Source of the DNA: an uncultured Oscillospiraceae bacterium
GTDB lineage: Bacteria; Bacillota; Clostridia; Oscillospirales; Oscillospiraceae
DNA: 49,997 nucleotides
NCBI GenBank assembly: GCA_934591845.1
Contig: CAKTPO010000017.1
Span: forward strand, 1-49,997
Direction of reading: 5' to 3'
Shown: piece after piece, positions 23,989 to 31,496 of the stretch
Layout of the letters: every line of letters starts with the position of its first letter
Numbering within the stretch: position 1 is the first letter of the stretch
Position numbers and translations under genes: made by a program
Notes under the pieces: generated by a model
Seen by the model: only the letters and a program-made list of their open reading frames with translations
Told to the model about the DNA's origin: nothing
The model's database searches: none

Positions 23989-24031
23989 CCAAGGAATGTT
24001 CTATCATACCAAATCATCCTTGGAATTTCAA
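23989..24031 (-). promoter_or_regulatory. Promoter of tctCBA-ridA with flanking inverted repeat
   Basis: Minus strand TTGAAA (24026-24031), 17 bp, TATGAT (24003-24008). A perfect 7-bp inverted repeat, CCAAGGA (23989-23995) and TCCTTGG (24017-24023), brackets the -10 box and is a candidate regulator site. Confidence 0.6.
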
Positions 24032-24032
24032 G

Positions 24033-24068
24033 ACAGACCGGATCACCAAAAGGCGGACCCGGTCTGTG
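24033..24068 (-). terminator. Hairpin after the C-S lyase gene
   Basis: ACAGACCGG pairs with CCGGTCTGT around a 17-base loop, 14 bp after the patB-like stop. The downstream T tract on the minus strand is poor (CTTGAAATT). Confidence 0.5.
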
Positions 24069-24081
24069 TATTTGGAGGGAA

Positions 24082-25251
24082 TTACAGGCTGTTGACCGCT
24101 TTTTCCAGCCGTTCCAGGGCCTGCTCTACCGTGGAGCGGGGGCAGGCGATGTTCATGCGCATAAAGCCGGTACCGCCGGGGCCAAAAGTAGAGCCGTCAT
24201 TGAGGCCCAGCTTGGCCTTGTTGAACATGAAGGCTTTCAGCTCTTCCTGGGTCATGTTCAAATCCCGGCAGTCCAGCCACATGAGATAGGTGGCCTCCGG
24301 CTCTGCCATCTTGATCCGGGGAATGCGGTCTTTCATGTAAGACATCATCATATCCCGACTCTTTTGCAGGTACTGCATCATCTCGTCGGCGTAGTAGTCA
24401 CACTTGTTGTAAGCGGTGACGAAGCTCAGCATGCCGAAGATGGTCCGGCCATAGTTCTTGTTGTTCACAATGGTGATCTCGATGTTCTCCCGGATCTGTT
24501 CATTGGGAATAATGGCCGCACCGGTACGGAAACCGGCAATGTTAAAGGTCTTGCTGGGGTTGATGAGGACGATACAGTTGTTGGCGAATTCCTCACTGAT
24601 GGAGCCAAAGGGAATGTGCTTGTAGCCCTCGTAGGTCAGGTCGCAGTGGATTTCGTCAGAGATCACCAGCACGTGGTGCTTGAGGCACAGCTCCCCGATG
24701 CGCTTCAGCTCTTCCAGGGTGAAGCAGCGCATGGCGGGGTTGTGGGGGTTGGACATGAAGAACAGCTTGGTGCGGGGGTCCTTCAGCTTGTTTTCCAGAT
24801 CCTCAAAGTCGATCTGGTACTTGCCGTTCTCGTCCTGTACCAGCCGGTTTTCCAGCAGCTGACGGCCATTGTTGCGCACAATGGCGGAGAAAGGCGGGTA
24901 GACAGGAGGCTGGATCACCACCTTGTCGCCGGGGTAGGAATAGGCCCGGATGGCGTACATCAGGAAAGGCAGAACGCCGTTGGCGTACTTGACCCAGTGG
25001 GGGTCTACATTCCAGCCGAAGCGCACCCGCTCCCAACGGGCGGCGGCTTCCTCAAACTCGAAAGACTCGATGGGGTAGCCGAAGCAGGGGTGCATGGCCC
25101 GCTGCTGGATGGCCTGGGAAATCTCCACAGGCACGGCAAAGTCCGTATCCGCGATCCACATGGGGATCACGTCTTCGGGGTAGCAGGCCGCCTCATACTT
25201 CTTGCACTCAGAAGCCCGGCGGTCAATGATCTCATCAAAATTATGTCTCAT
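24082..25251 (-). CDS. patB: PLP-dependent C-S lyase/aminotransferase, MalY/PatB family
   Basis: 389 residues of fold-type I aminotransferase class. MalY/PatB enzymes split cystathionine or cysteine S-conjugates. Diagnostic parts are VIPMWIADTDFAVP near the start, CFGYPIESFEFEEAAARW, FMSNPHNPAMRCFTLEEL, VISDEIHCDLTYEG (PLP Asp), and LINPSKTFNIAG with the Schiff-base Lys. TTAGGAG precedes ATG 25251. It lies 112 bp after the DcuC-type carrier on the same strand and may be co-transcribed with it. A GC-rich hairpin sits in that gap. Substrate (cystathionine, cysteine or a conjugate) is not resolved. Confidence 0.88.
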   Translation of the reverse strand: MRHNFDEIIDRRASECKKYEAACYPEDVIPMWIADTDFAVPVEISQAIQQRAMHPCFGYPIESFEFEEAAARWERVRFGWNVDPHWVKYANGVLPFLMYAIRAYSYPGDKVVIQPPVYPPFSAIVRNNGRQLLENRLVQDENGKYQIDFEDLENKLKDPRTKLFFMSNPHNPAMRCFTLEELKRIGELCLKHHVLVISDEIHCDLTYEGYKHIPFGSISEEFANNCIVLINPSKTFNIAGFRTGAAIIPNEQIRENIEITIVNNKNYGRTIFGMLSFVTAYNKCDYYADEMMQYLQKSRDMMMSYMKDRIPRIKMAEPEATYLMWLDCRDLNMTQEELKAFMFNKAKLGLNDGSTFGPGGTGFMRMNIACPRSTVEQALERLEKAVNSL

Positions 25252-25363
25252 AATTGTATCTCCTAATCAACAACAATGGCTTGGAAAGCTTTCATCCATT
25301 CAGAAAGCGGCGGCAGCGAGAGATTTTCATGCAAGCACACGCTGCCAGCCGCAAGGTTTTTAT

Positions 25364-26737
25364 TTAGATTCCAAATACGACAAAGGTGGTAACGAAGCAC
25401 ACCAGCACACCGAACAGCATGGGAACGGCGTTGCGCTTGCACAGGGTCATGGGTTCCTCCTCCACCATGCCGGATACGGCGATCATGGCGCCGCAGAACG
25501 GAGAGAAGCAACGGCACAGGCCGCCGGTCAGGTGCATGGGTACCAGCAGCAGACCGTTGTGTACGCCCAGGGTGGCAGCCATATCGGCACCCATGGAGCC
25601 GAAAGCGTACCAGGGAGCGTTGGAAGAACCGGTGAGCAGGGCGGTACCGATCTGGATGGCAGCCATGGCCACAGCCACGATGATCACAGCGCCGCTGATA
25701 TTGGAGAGCATGCCGCACAGAACGTCGATGCCCTTGAGCTTCTTGATGGCTTCCGCAAAGACGGAGGCAACGGAAATCAGAACGATGATGTTGTTGAAGT
25801 AGTTGCCCATCCATACCCAGAGCTTTTTCAGGTTGTCCTGGAGACGGTTCATGTCCTTCTTGACGATCAGATCCACAATAAAGAACAGGAAGAAGCAAAT
25901 GATGTGGGCGGTGATGACGTCCATCTTCACGCCGTCAATAAAGCTGAATACAACAACCAGGGTCAGGGGGATCAGGGGGAACAGGCCGTAGAAAGCGGGT
26001 ACGCCCAGGTCAGAGATCTTGATGTCTGCCTTGGCTTCCTCAGAGATGACCAGGCCGCCGAACTCCTTCTTATCCATGTGCTGGAACCAGAAGCCCATGA
26101 AAATGCCCACGCAGACGATGGTCACCGGTCCGATGATCAGCTCGTAGTTGGTGAACCACTCCATGGGAGAGCAGTTCAGGATCTCGGTAGCGGCGAAAAT
26201 GCCGGTGGAGTCGTTGGGGCCCAAATCCATACCGCCGATGGCCACGCAGGCGGCAGCGGCACTGAGCTTGCTGACACCCATGCGGGTCAGGATGGGGAAC
26301 ATGGTGGCCATAAACAGCAGACCCAGGGCGATCTGGCTGGTGATGAAGATTTTCAGCACGGCGCCGATCATGTAAACCAGAGCCAGAACGATGTAGGGGT
26401 TCTTAATGGGTTTGAGCAGCTTGCTGGCGCTGAGGGCCAGGACGTCGGCTGCCTTGGTGTGGTTCATGAGCATAACGTAGCCGCCGATCATCATCAGGCG
26501 GATACCGGTGCCGGAAAGGGTGCTGACAAATTTGGCCCGGATCACATCAAAAATGTCCAGCCACATATTGCCGGTGGTGCCGTCACCCAGTACAGATTTA
26601 CCGGTGACGATGGTGGCAGCAGCCAGACCGATGACACCCAAAAACAGGAAGGTCAGACGGGTATCGACCTTTTTCAGGATCATGGTCACGGCAGCGGCTA
26701 CCAGGAGCGCTGTGAGAATAACGTACAGAAAGTCCAT
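25364..26737 (-). CDS. dcuC: DcuC-family anaerobic C4-dicarboxylate carrier
   Basis: 457 residues and about 12 membrane helices. ATG 26737 with TTGGAGGAG is chosen over the frame opening at 26773. The DcuC family exchanges fumarate, malate or succinate in anaerobes. Features are the hydrophobic start MDFLYVILTALLVAAAVTMIL, GGMDLGPNDSTGIFAATEI, and the C-terminal repeat GTALLTGSSNAPWYAFG with MHLTGGLCRCFSPFCGAMIAVSG. Other members of this ion-transporter superfamily carry other organic acids, so the substrate is tentative. A predicted operator lies just downstream of its promoter and the GntR gene is divergent, suggesting local repression. Confidence 0.82.
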   Translation of the reverse strand: MDFLYVILTALLVAAAVTMILKKVDTRLTFLFLGVIGLAAATIVTGKSVLGDGTTGNMWLDIFDVIRAKFVSTLSGTGIRLMMIGGYVMLMNHTKAADVLALSASKLLKPIKNPYIVLALVYMIGAVLKIFITSQIALGLLFMATMFPILTRMGVSKLSAAAACVAIGGMDLGPNDSTGIFAATEILNCSPMEWFTNYELIIGPVTIVCVGIFMGFWFQHMDKKEFGGLVISEEAKADIKISDLGVPAFYGLFPLIPLTLVVVFSFIDGVKMDVITAHIICFFLFFIVDLIVKKDMNRLQDNLKKLWVWMGNYFNNIIVLISVASVFAEAIKKLKGIDVLCGMLSNISGAVIIVAVAMAAIQIGTALLTGSSNAPWYAFGSMGADMAATLGVHNGLLLVPMHLTGGLCRCFSPFCGAMIAVSGMVEEEPMTLCKRNAVPMLFGVLVCFVTTFVVFGI

Positions 26738-26763
26738 GATTTCTCCTCCAATATAATATTCCG

Positions 26764-26783
26764 CATACGACATTCGTCATATG
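26764..26783 (-). promoter_or_regulatory. Candidate GntR operator downstream of the dcuC promoter
   Basis: An inverted repeat CATACGAC-ATTC-GTCATATG with 7 of 8 matching positions, lying at the transcription start of dcuC. This is the expected place for a repressor. Similar half-sites occur at 26880-26893. Confidence 0.5.
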
Positions 26784-26795
26784 TCTTATGTCCAG

Positions 26796-26824
26796 AGTTT
26801 AGCAGATTGTATCCCCGTTTACAA
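26796..26824 (-). promoter_or_regulatory. Promoter of dcuC
   Basis: Minus strand TTGTAA (26819-26824), 17 bp, TAAACT (26796-26801). The boxes are moderate matches. Confidence 0.5.
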
Positions 26825-26879
26825 GATGGAAGCTTACACAAAATGCAAACCTCTTTTTTGTCGAAAAATCACAGTAGAC

Positions 26880-26893
26880 ATCATACGTATGAT
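26880..26893. promoter_or_regulatory. Perfect 14-bp palindrome between gntR and dcuC
   Basis: ATCATACGTATGAT is fully self-complementary and shares the CATACG core of the site at 26764-26783. A likely second operator of the divergent region. Confidence 0.5.
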
Positions 26894-26941
26894 ATGTTAT
26901 ATTTAGAGACCATTGTCCCAAAGACGCCGGAAGGCAGTGGA

Positions 26942-26970
26942 TTGACATTTCCACCAAAACCATATATACT
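26942..26970 (+). promoter_or_regulatory. Promoter of gntR
   Basis: TTGACA (26942-26947), 17 bp, TATACT (26965-26970). A near-consensus promoter with a leader of about 105 nt. Confidence 0.75.
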
Positions 26971-27079
26971 ATAGATTATGGCTATTATCAGGTAATTTTT
27001 GCAATATTTTGCAGAATATTCCTTTTATCGCTGATTATGTATCCACCTTCGGAGGGATCAAAGAACGGAGTGGTCGCTC

Positions 27080-27841
27080 ATGTCTTCCAACAAAACCCTT
27101 TCCGCCATCGTGGCCAGCAAAATTGAAAATCAAATCATCTGCGGCAACTGGCAGGTCGGCAGTCAGATCCCCCCGGAGCAGGAACTGATGCAAGCCTTTG
27201 ACGTCAGCCGCATCACCGTGCGGGAGGCCATCAAAACGCTGGTCTCCCGGGATGTGCTGGAAATTCGCCGGGGCTGCGGCACCTTTGTCAGCACGGTACC
27301 CGGCCTTTCCACCGACCCCCTGGGTCTGCGTTTTATCGCGGATGACGACCTGAACACCCATCTGTTTGAGGCCCGGCAAGTTCTGGAGCCAACAGTCTGC
27401 CGTCTGGCCGCCCTCCGGGGGGATGAGGAAGAACTGGCTCTTCTCAAACAGCTGGCCCAGGACATTGACGACCTGGATGCCCAATTGCAGGGAAAGAAAA
27501 CCACCCCGGAGGTCATTCAGGCCATCGCCGCCAAGGACATTGCGTTCCATACCTTCCTGTGCCGCATGAGCAAAAACCCGGTGTTTGAGCGGATGCTGCC
27601 GGTGATCATCAAGTCCGTCCGGGCCTCCTACTCGCTCCTGGTACCCAGACTCTCCAACAGCCCCCGGGTCTCCATCCATGGCGAGATCTACAAAGCCGTT
27701 GCCGCCCATGACGGCGACGAAGCCTACCGCCTGATGCTGGTTCATCTGGACAACAGCCGGAAAGGCTTCGACCGAAAAAATGAAAAAGAAGCCGCCCGAA
27801 AGTCCGGCAAAACAAAAGACCCCGTCCCCCCAGAAGTATAA
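27080..27841 (+). CDS. GntR-family regulator, FCD (FadR-like) subgroup
   Basis: 253 residues. The N-terminal winged helix-turn-helix (residues about 6-75) has GSQIPPEQELMQAFDVSRITVREAIKTLVSRDVLEIRRGCGTFV, the typical GntR block. The C-terminal all-helical FCD ligand domain (about 90-230) carries the usual acidic/His metal site elements (DIAFHTFLCRMSKNPVFERML, SIHGEIYKAVAAHD). The last 25 residues are a basic tail. FCD regulators usually sense small carboxylates, which fits the divergent dicarboxylate carrier. GGAG lies 9 bases before ATG 27080. Confidence 0.9.
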   Translation: MSSNKTLSAIVASKIENQIICGNWQVGSQIPPEQELMQAFDVSRITVREAIKTLVSRDVLEIRRGCGTFVSTVPGLSTDPLGLRFIADDDLNTHLFEARQVLEPTVCRLAALRGDEEELALLKQLAQDIDDLDAQLQGKKTTPEVIQAIAAKDIAFHTFLCRMSKNPVFERMLPVIIKSVRASYSLLVPRLSNSPRVSIHGEIYKAVAAHDGDEAYRLMLVHLDNSRKGFDRKNEKEAARKSGKTKDPVPPEV

Positions 27842-27865
27842 GCCCCCCGCCGGGGTAAAAGAATA

Positions 27866-27905
27866 GCGCGCACGCAGACCTTTTTCCTGCGTGCGCGCCT
27901 TTTTT
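27866..27905. terminator. Terminator after gntR
   Basis: A 12-bp stem GCGCGCACGCAG (27866-27877) with CTGCGTGCGCGC (27887-27898), followed by a T run on the plus strand and a weaker one on the minus strand. It separates gntR from the converging xxNG gene. Confidence 0.88.
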
Positions 27906-27954
27906 CGGGGATTTGGGATGTTGGGTGATTTCCTTTGTCCGAACGGCACAGACC

Positions 27955-28287
27955 TTACTTCTGCTGGCCGTTTACCAGACCGTTTTTCAGGCCGTCCTTG
28001 AGTCCGTTCACCTGGCCATTCTGAAGCCCCTGGGCCATGCCGTTGGCGTAGCCGTTTACAAGACCGTTCACCTGGCCGTTCTTGAGGCCCTGGGCCATGC
28101 CGTTGGCGTAGCCGTTTACAAGACCGTTCACCTGGCCGTTCTTAAGGCCCTGGGTGTAGCCGCTCTTGTATCCCTCTGTCAGGCCGTTCTTCAGGCCGTT
28201 GGGTGCATCGGCACTGGCAGTGACGGCACCGCAGGTGGCGATAGAGACGGCAGCAATAACGGATGCGATCATTCTTTTGGTTTTCAT
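27955..28287 (-). CDS. Small secreted protein of xxNG tetrapeptide repeats
   Basis: 110 residues. A clear Sec signal peptide (MKTKRMIASVIAAVSIATCG, cleavage likely after ASA near 27) leads to a mature chain in which every fourth residue is Gly. There are about 20 tetrads, mostly x-x-Asn-Gly, such as LKNG, QVNG, LVNG, YANG, MAQG. A 20-residue super-repeat occurs twice plus a partial third. The mature part has no Cys, almost no charge and no membrane helix. AAAGGGG precedes ATG 28287. A predicted regulator box lies 75 bp upstream, shared with the nearby two-component operon. I do not recognise a family; GxxxG repeats as in Yae1 or FliH are only superficially alike. It may be a cell-surface or extracellular structural peptide. 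Confidence 0.8.
   Translation of the reverse strand: MKTKRMIASVIAAVSIATCGAVTASADAPNGLKNGLTEGYKSGYTQGLKNGQVNGLVNGYANGMAQGLKNGQVNGLVNGYANGMAQGLQNGQVNGLKDGLKNGLVNGQQK
28021..28140. repeat. 60-bp direct repeats within the xxNG gene
   Basis: 28021-28080 and 28081-28140 are nearly identical and in frame (20 codons each), with a partial third unit on each side. They are the DNA basis of the protein repeat and could change copy number by slippage. Confidence 0.9.
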
Positions 28288-28361
28288 GGTAAAAATACCC
28301 CTTTCATGTTTTACTTGGGAAGCACCGGTTTGTGCTTCGTGATACCAGCATACCGCCTGTT

Positions 28362-28378
28362 CCTCAAGAGAACCTCAA
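28362..28378 (-). promoter_or_regulatory. TTGAGG direct-repeat box, xxNG gene
   Basis: Minus strand TTGAGG-N5-TTGAGG (11-bp period), then 9 bp, then TATGCT (28347-28352). The direct repeat sits where a -35 box should be, as in activator-dependent promoters of the PhoB/OmpR type. Two matching sites are at 31387-31403 and 31923-31939. Confidence 0.7.
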
Positions 28379-28394
28379 AAAGAAGTAAAAACAT

Positions 28395-28432
28395 CAAAAA
28401 AGCTGCCCCAGGCGATTTCCACCAGAGGCAGC
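28395..28432 (-). terminator. Terminator of the regulator-kinase-esterase operon
   Basis: Minus strand GCTGCC...GGCAGC stem (28402-28432) followed by six Ts (28396-28401). It starts 12 bp after the esterase stop. Confidence 0.75.
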
Positions 28433-28443
28433 ATAGAAAGGTT

Positions 28444-29463
28444 TTATGATTCTTCCAGCCAGCTTACAAGACCGTAGTCTCCCAGATAGGCCTGGGCGGG
28501 AACGCCAAAATGGTCGGTTTCCGGGAGTTCTGTGAGCTTGGCATCGTATCCCGCAGCCATCAGGGCGTTTACAAAGTCCCGGGTGGTCTGGGGATCGACA
28601 ATGGTATCGTCTGTACCCACAAAGGCATAAACCTGGGCATTGGCAAAGGCTCTTCGGTTTTCGGGGGTGTCACGGATGCTGCCGGACAGCGGAGCCACCC
28701 GGGCAAAATAGCCGGGGTGGGCAGCGGCAATGGCCCAGGCACCGGTGCCGCCCATGCTGTGGCCCGTCAGGGAAATTTTGGCGGTATCGATGTCGTATTC
28801 CCGGACAAGGACCTGAATCATATCCATAATGGTCGTGTCCATGTCGGTCCAGCCCTTATACGCTGAGGGAAGCTGGGGAATCAACACATAGCAGGACAGC
28901 ACCCCCAGACTGCCGGTCTGGAGATATTGGGGAAACCCGTCTGCCTGGGTGATCAGGGTCAAATCACTGCCCTTGCCGCTTCCGCCGTGGAGATAGACCA
29001 CCAGGCCGGGGCAGCCGGAGGGGTTCTCCGGGGTATAGAGCCAACAGCGGACACTGCTTCCATCCGATAGGGTCAAGGTGGTTTCATTCATGCCCGTGGG
29101 CTTGGAAGCGGCTCTCGGTTCCGGTGCGGCATCCCGTGCCTTTTCCCCAGGCATTCCCGTTCTTGCCTGGGCCGGAGCCTGGGCAGGGGGAAGCGTAGGG
29201 GCCTCTGTAGGCATTTCCGCAGGGGCTTCTGTGGAAGCCGCTTCTGTATTTTCAGGAATGCCGGTTTCTTCCGGCTGGGATCCCCGGGGCTTTTGAATGG
29301 GTTCGGTTTCCGCCGGTGGGGTGGGCATGGTAGGAGGCGGCTCGGTGGGGCGGGTGTTTTCCAGCCAGGCCACCCGAACGCCGGAAGAATCCAGCCTGTT
29401 CTCCCCGGCGCAGCCGGACAGGAGCAAGAGCAATATCAACAAGAGAATATGGATTTTACGCAT
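28444..29463 (-). CDS. Surface lipoprotein alpha/beta hydrolase (esterase-like)
   Basis: 339 residues. Lipoprotein signal with lipobox LLSGC (Cys 18), then a Pro/Thr/Glu-rich flexible stalk to about residue 120, then an alpha/beta-hydrolase domain. Nucleophile elbow GHSMGG (Ser 236), oxyanion motif YLHGGSG, acid in GTDDTIVDP (Asp 285-290), His 318 in TDHFG: a complete triad. It resembles PHB-depolymerase/feruloyl-esterase-like or S-formylglutathione hydrolase-type esterases. It is anchored outside the membrane, so it acts on an extracellular or wall ester. Third gene of the response-regulator/kinase operon, 12 bp after the kinase, so it is probably an output of that system. Substrate unknown. 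Confidence 0.85.
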   Translation of the reverse strand: MRKIHILLLILLLLLSGCAGENRLDSSGVRVAWLENTRPTEPPPTMPTPPAETEPIQKPRGSQPEETGIPENTEAASTEAPAEMPTEAPTLPPAQAPAQARTGMPGEKARDAAPEPRAASKPTGMNETTLTLSDGSSVRCWLYTPENPSGCPGLVVYLHGGSGKGSDLTLITQADGFPQYLQTGSLGVLSCYVLIPQLPSAYKGWTDMDTTIMDMIQVLVREYDIDTAKISLTGHSMGGTGAWAIAAAHPGYFARVAPLSGSIRDTPENRRAFANAQVYAFVGTDDTIVDPQTTRDFVNALMAAGYDAKLTELPETDHFGVPAQAYLGDYGLVSWLEES

Positions 29464-29475
29464 AAATGCTCCCTT

Positions 29476-30657
29476 TCAAAGAACAACGGTAACGGCGATC
29501 TCCCGGGGTCCGGGCGCATGGACGGTAAGCCTGCCGTGATGCCGCTGGGTGATGGACAGGGCAATGGCCAGACCCAGGCCGGACCCGGTAAGGGTCCCGG
29601 CGGTGCTGCCCCGGTAGAACCGCTCTGTAAAATGGGGCAGCTCCTCCGGGCGGATGTTTTCCGCAGTGTTGCAGACCTCCATGCACAGTCCAAGTCGCCT
29701 TTTTTCCAGGGCAAAGGATACCATACCCCCATCGGAGCAGTAACGGAAAGCATTGTCCAGTAAAACGGTCATCAACTCTCTGAGGGCCTTTTCGTCCCCA
29801 CGGTAGGAAAGGCCCGGAGTGATGCGGAGCCGGAAGTCCAGCCCCCGTCCCGGGGCAATGGCCTGATAGGAGGCGGCAACATCCTCAGCGGTATCGGAGA
29901 TGGGGAAACGCAGAAAACTTTTCTGGTCGCTGCCCTCCTCCCAGCGGGCCAGGGTCACCAGCGACTGGGTCATTTCCGTCAGCCGTTTGGCCTGTTTTTC
30001 AATGTCGCAGAGCCATTCATTGTCCCCATATTCCATTTGCAGCAGTTGGCTGTCTCCCAGGATCACCGCCACAGGGGTTTTGAGGGCATGACTGGCAGAA
30101 GTAACAAAAGCTTTCTGCTTTTCATGGGCTGCCACAAGCGGTGCTACCACCCGTCCGGACACCAGGCATAATGCCCCCCCGGTCAGCCCCAGGCCGGAAA
30201 GGCAGACCAGAATCAGCAGCTTTCGGGTCTCCCGAAAGGTTTCCAACGGCAGCTTTCGGGAAAGGAATATGACCCGGACGCTCTGGCTTTCCCGAATCAC
30301 AGCGTAGCGATAGCCCTTTAAGTAGCCTCGCTGCGTGCCGGTTTCCAGGGCTTTGCGGCCCAGATTCAGGGCAAGGGGTTCCTGCATATAGCCGGTATGG
30401 GATAAATCTGCCTGGGCGATATGGGTCTTGGGTTCCAAGGTCACGGTAAAATAGTGGGCATCCCCCAATTCCGGAGAAGCCGGTTCCCGGTCAATCAGCT
30501 CCAGCAGGTGGTCTGCCTTTTGGGCGATCTGGCTATAGCTGCGCAAAAGCACCACGCAGACAATGACACTAAGCAGCACCGCCGCCGCCAAAACCGCCAG
30601 CAGTACAAACCGGACCTGTAGGCGCCACTTGAGGGCAGAAGATTTTTCCTGCTTCAT
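29476..30657 (-). CDS. Membrane sensor histidine kinase
   Basis: 393 residues from ATG 30657 (GGAG upstream), overlapping the regulator stop by four bases. Two membrane helices (about 15-38 and 146-168) enclose a sensor domain of about 105 residues facing outside. Next come the dimerisation/phosphoacceptor helix with His 190 (SASHALKTPVAVI), N-box LLDNAFRYC, and a G-box GSGLGLAI. An F-box-like FTERFYRG is present. The architecture is typical of OmpR-partner kinases. The sensor domain has no recognised family. It phosphorylates the regulator encoded directly upstream. Confidence 0.92.
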   Translation of the reverse strand: MKQEKSSALKWRLQVRFVLLAVLAAAVLLSVIVCVVLLRSYSQIAQKADHLLELIDREPASPELGDAHYFTVTLEPKTHIAQADLSHTGYMQEPLALNLGRKALETGTQRGYLKGYRYAVIRESQSVRVIFLSRKLPLETFRETRKLLILVCLSGLGLTGGALCLVSGRVVAPLVAAHEKQKAFVTSASHALKTPVAVILGDSQLLQMEYGDNEWLCDIEKQAKRLTEMTQSLVTLARWEEGSDQKSFLRFPISDTAEDVAASYQAIAPGRGLDFRLRITPGLSYRGDEKALRELMTVLLDNAFRYCSDGGMVSFALEKRRLGLCMEVCNTAENIRPEELPHFTERFYRGSTAGTLTGSGLGLAIALSITQRHHGRLTVHAPGPREIAVTVVL

Positions 30658-31328
30658 GGCTTTTTCTCCAACATGTATCCGGCGTTTCGGCGGGTGGTGA
30701 TCTGCAAATCCGAGCCGATGGCAACCAGTTTGCGCCGCAGATAGGAAATATAGGTCCATACCGTGTTGTCCTCCGCCCGGCTGTCCGGATTCCAGATGTT
30801 TTCCAGAAAACGGCCCGGTGCCACCAAAACATTGGGATTGCGCATCAACAGGGCCATGGTCTGGTATTCCTTGTTGGCAAGGCGGTAACTGCCGCCGGGG
30901 GCAGAGAGTACAAAGGAATTGGTATCCAACCGGGTATTTCCCAGTTCCAACAGGTTCGTCTGCCGTGTCTCCGAAGGTCTGGTCAGCACCCGGAGCCTTG
31001 CCAGCAATTCCCGCAGGTCAAAGGGCTTGGTCAGATAGTCATTGGCCCCCAGGTCCAGTCCCGTAACCTTGTCCTCGATTTCCGCCTTGGCCGTGAGCAT
31101 CAGCACAGGGACGGTGTTTTTCTCCTGCCGAATGGAGGAAAGAACCTGAAATCCGTCCATTTTCGGCATCATAATATCCAAAATAGCCACGTCATAACTG
31201 CCGACCCGCAGATATTCCAGGGCTTCCAGACCGTCCGCCACCGCATCGGTGCTGTAGTTGCTCTTTTCCAGCAGGGCCACCAGCACCCGGCGCAGGGAGG
31301 GGTCATCCTCTGCGATCAGTATTTTCAT
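30654..31328 (-). CDS. OmpR/PhoB-family response regulator
   Basis: 224 residues from ATG 31328; the longer frame to 31373 lacks a good site. The receiver has the acidic pair Asp8-Asp9, phospho-acceptor Asp51 (AILDIMMPKMDGF), the conserved Thr in MLTAKAE, and Lys in YLTKPFD. The C-terminal winged helix covers about 130-224 (AEDNTVWTYISYLRRKL recognition helix, GYMLEK wing). Proteins of this type bind direct repeats with 11-bp spacing; such a repeat lies just upstream of this gene and of two neighbours, implying autoregulation and a local regulon. First gene of the regulator-kinase-esterase operon. Confidence 0.93.
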   Translation of the reverse strand: MKILIAEDDPSLRRVLVALLEKSNYSTDAVADGLEALEYLRVGSYDVAILDIMMPKMDGFQVLSSIRQEKNTVPVLMLTAKAEIEDKVTGLDLGANDYLTKPFDLRELLARLRVLTRPSETRQTNLLELGNTRLDTNSFVLSAPGGSYRLANKEYQTMALLMRNPNVLVAPGRFLENIWNPDSRAEDNTVWTYISYLRRKLVAIGSDLQITTRRNAGYMLEKKP

Positions 31329-31386
31329 AGCATAACGCCTCTTTTGCAGATATTTTCGGTTCCCTGAACCCAATATAGGCCGGGAA

Positions 31387-31403
31387 CCTCAACGGAGCCT
31401 CAA
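31387..31403 (-). promoter_or_regulatory. TTGAGG direct-repeat box, two-component operon
   Basis: Minus strand TTGAGG-N5-TTGAGG with exact 11-bp period, 9 bp, then TATATT (31372-31377). Same layout as 28362-28378 and 31923-31939. Confidence 0.72.
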
Positions 31404-31496
31404 AAATGTCCGTTTTCAGGCTGTCTATTTCAAAAGTATAGCACAGCAGTGGTGGAATGGCCAGAAAAAGTTATTGATTCCATGGCCAGGAACCGA

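Noticed and set aside
28021..28140. 60-bp repeats considered as a CRISPR or regulatory array
   Set aside because: They are in frame inside a gene with signal peptide and ribosome binding site and have no spacers.
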